A DNA stretch of 13,521 nucleotides from Acidobacteriota bacterium (lineage in GTDB: Bacteria; Acidobacteriota; Blastocatellia; Pyrinomonadales; Pyrinomonadaceae). Positions 11,772 through 13,521 of this stretch are shown in pieces; the first letter of the stretch is position 1, and the number at the start of each line of letters is the position of its first letter. A model generated the notes under the pieces. That model searched no databases and had not been told where the DNA came from. It was given only the letters and a program-made list of their open reading frames with translations. Position numbers and translations under genes: made by a program. The stretch covers positions 1 through 13,521 of the forward strand of contig JAHEEZ010000084.1 in the NCBI GenBank assembly GCA_024640445.1, read 5' to 3'.

Positions 11772-13521
11772 GGCCGCTTGTTGGCCTGAAGTACCCTTTT
11801 TCTCAGCCTGATCGCGTTCGGCGTAACTTCGATCAGTTCGTCATCGGCGATGAACTCAAGCGCTTCCTCAAGGGTGAGCTCTTTCGCCGGGACAAGCCGC
11901 ATCGCGTCGTCCGCCGAAGCGGCTCGCATGTTGGTCAGCTTCTTCTCCTTGATCGCATTCACGTCAAGATCGACCGCGCGGGCGTTCTCGCCGACCACCA
12001 TTCCCTCGTAAACCCTTGTTTGGGGCCTGATGAACATAATCCCCCGTTCCTGCAAATTGAATAGAGCGTAAGTAGTGGCATCACCCTGACGGTCCGCGAT
12101 AAGGGATCCGGTCGAGCGTGAACGGATCTCGCCTTTCCAGTTATCGAAGCGGAGGAACATCGTGTTGAGAAGCCCGGTACCCTTTGTCTCGGTAAGGAAC
12201 TCGCCGCGGAACCCGATCAGGCCTCTTGACGGAACCTCGTATTCGAGCCTGACGCGTCCGGAGCCGTTATTTACCATTTTGGCCATCTGGCCTTTTCTTC
12301 TGCCGAGCGCCTCGGTCACGACACCTATGAACTCTTCCGGAACGTCGATGACGACCAGTTCGATCGGTTCCTGCGTCTCGCCGTCGGGTCCCGACTTCGT
12401 TATCACCTCCGGTTTTGAAACCTGAAGCTCATAGCCCTCGCGGCGCATCATCTCGATCAGTATCGAAAGCTGGAGTTCCCCGCGCCCGGACACCTTGAAC
12501 TGATCCGGAGATTCCGTCTCGGCCACGCGGAGCGCGACGTTCCCGAGTACTTCTTTTTCAAGCCTTTCCTTGATCTGCCTCGAGGTGACGAACTTTCCGT
12601 CCTGGCCGGCGAAAGGGGAAGTGCTGACGCCGAAGATCATGGCGATCGTCGGCTCATCCACCGCGATCACGGGAAGCGGAACCGGATTGTCCACAAGGGT
12701 GATGGTCTCGCCGATGTTGATGTTCTCGATCCCCGCGAGGGCCACGATCTCACCCGTGCCCGCCGTCGCGACCTGCTCGCGCTTCAGGCCCTCGAAAACG
12801 TAAAGCTCTTTGATCCGCGACTTCTCGATCGTCCCGTCACGTCTTGAAACGGCGACCTCCTGGTTCTTTGAGATCTCGCCGGAAAAGATCCTGCCTATAG
12901 CGAGCCTGCCGATGTACTCGCTGTAGTCTATATTCGCGACAAGCAGCTGAAGCGTGTCGTTTCTGATCTCGTGCGGGGGCGGGCAGGTTTTGATTATTTC
13001 ATCGAACAGGGGCTTTAGCGTCATCGACCCGTCGTCGAGACTGTTCTTGGCGATACCGTCCCTGGAAACAGCATAGAGGATCGGAAAATCGATCTGACGA
13101 TCGTCGGCCCCAAGGTCAATGAACAGGTCATATATCTCATCGACCACTTCCTCGGGTCGCGAGTCCTGGCGGTCGATCTTGTTGACGACAGCGATTGCGG
13201 GGAGCTTCAGTTCCAGCGCCTTTCGAAGGACGAACCTGGTCTGCGGCAAACATCCTTCCGCGGCGTCAACGAGGAGCATCACGCCGTCGACCATCTTCAA
13301 GACGCGTTCCACCTCGCCTCCGAAATCGGAGTGGCCCGGCGTATCGACGATGTTGATCTTGAAATCGCCGTACCGGACGGAAGTGGTCTTCGCCATGATT
13401 GTGATCCCGCGCTCGCGCTCGAGGTCCATCGAATCCATCACGCGGTCCTGCAGTTCTTCGTTGTCGCGAAAAGTTCCTGACTGTCTGAGCATCGCGTCCA
13501 CGAGAGTGGTCTTGCCGTGGT
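11762..13521 (-). CDS. typA: TypA/BipA ribosome-associated GTPase (N-terminus beyond window)
   Basis: TypA is a translational GTPase that binds the 70S ribosome and supports growth under cold and other stress and ribosome assembly. The frame is open to the right edge: before the GTG at 13501 the reading continues as HGKTTL, the P-loop (G1), so the real start lies about 15 codons outside the window. Further motifs: ERERGITI (G2/switch I region), DTPGHSDFGG (G3, near 13325-13350) and VNKIDRQ (G4, near 13165-13190). An EF-Tu-like domain 2, an EF-G-like domain and the BipA-specific C-terminal domain (SRGLIGFRGEFLT, then VGENARAVDLDVN) follow. The C-terminus is lysine-rich (ANKRPKK). Visible length plus the missing start matches the usual 600-odd residues. 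It is convergent with the SYLF gene, whose terminator T-tract overlaps its last codons. Confidence 0.97.
   Translation of the reverse strand, partial: HGKTTLVDAMLRQSGTFRDNEELQDRVMDSMDLERERGITIMAKTTSVRYGDFKINIVDTPGHSDFGGEVERVLKMVDGVMLLVDAAEGCLPQTRFVLRKALELKLPAIAVVNKIDRQDSRPEEVVDEIYDLFIDLGADDRQIDFPILYAVSRDGIAKNSLDDGSMTLKPLFDEIIKTCPPPHEIRNDTLQLLVANIDYSEYIGRLAIGRIFSGEISKNQEVAVSRRDGTIEKSRIKELYVFEGLKREQVATAGTGEIVALAGIENINIGETITLVDNPVPLPVIAVDEPTIAMIFGVSTSPFAGQDGKFVTSRQIKERLEKEVLGNVALRVAETESPDQFKVSGRGELQLSILIEMMRREGYELQVSKPEVITKSGPDGETQEPIELVVIDVPEEFIGVVTEALGRRKGQMAKMVNNGSGRVRLEYEVPSRGLIGFRGEFLTETKGTGLLNTMFLRFDNWKGEIRSRSTGSLIADRQGDATTYALFNLQERGIMFIRPQTRVYEGMVVGENARAVDLDVNAIKEKKLTNMRAASADDAMRLVPAKELTLEEALEFIADDELIEVTPNAIRLRKRVLQANKRPKK

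Noticed and set aside
1..13521. CRISPR array, insertion sequence, tRNA, integron or phage genes
   Set aside because: No regularly spaced direct repeats, transposase or integrase motifs, or tRNA-like cloverleaf were seen in any gap; the gaps are all shorter than 300 bases.

Overview
The window is a stretch of bacterial chromosome of moderate GC content with densely packed genes on both strands. The gene content suggests a member of Acidobacteriota, perhaps class Blastocatellia: secreted S9 peptidase, SYLF-domain protein, carboxypeptidase-regulatory-like secreted protein, SH3 lipoprotein and a DUF6941-like protein. This assignment is tentative because no rRNA or marker-gene search could be run. 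No insertion sequence, phage gene, CRISPR array or tRNA was seen.

Layout. (1) Left edge, minus strand: the first 154 codons of purH, preceded by a terminator-like hairpin and, further upstream, a possible 25-residue membrane microprotein. (2) 756-3693, plus strand: a tight three-gene unit encoding a secreted M61/M1-like metallopeptidase, an SH3-domain lipoprotein and a stand-alone Smr-domain protein, the last two overlapping by 4 bases. (3) 3707-4570: a small membrane-anchored coiled-coil protein (minus) divergent from a DUF6941-like protein (plus), which ends in a clear terminator. (4) 4629-9620, minus strand: a run of four genes. In transcription order these are an S9 prolyl-oligopeptidase-family peptidase, UDP-glucuronate decarboxylase (UDP-xylose synthase), a second extended-SDR sugar-nucleotide epimerase/dehydratase, and a small secreted protein with a carboxypeptidase-regulatory-like domain. 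The last pair shares a stop/start base. (5) 9861-10819, plus: an acidic, tyrosine-rich small protein overlapping by 4 bases a lipoprotein with two tandem copies of a BLIP/SmpA-like domain, followed by a strong terminator. (6) 11003-11719, plus: a secreted SYLF (Ysc84-like) protein. Its terminator T-tract lies inside the 3' end of the convergent typA/bipA gene, which fills the right edge and lacks only its extreme N-terminus.

Function. The core genes are purH (purine synthesis) and typA (ribosome-associated GTPase). Most of the rest concerns the cell envelope or periplasm: two peptidases, two lipoproteins, two secreted proteins, a membrane-anchored protein, and two enzymes making nucleotide sugars for surface polysaccharide. 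No established defence or mobile system is visible. The least-described parts are the 9861-10819 pair, the peptidase/SH3/Smr unit, and the leader regions before purH and the S9 peptidase.
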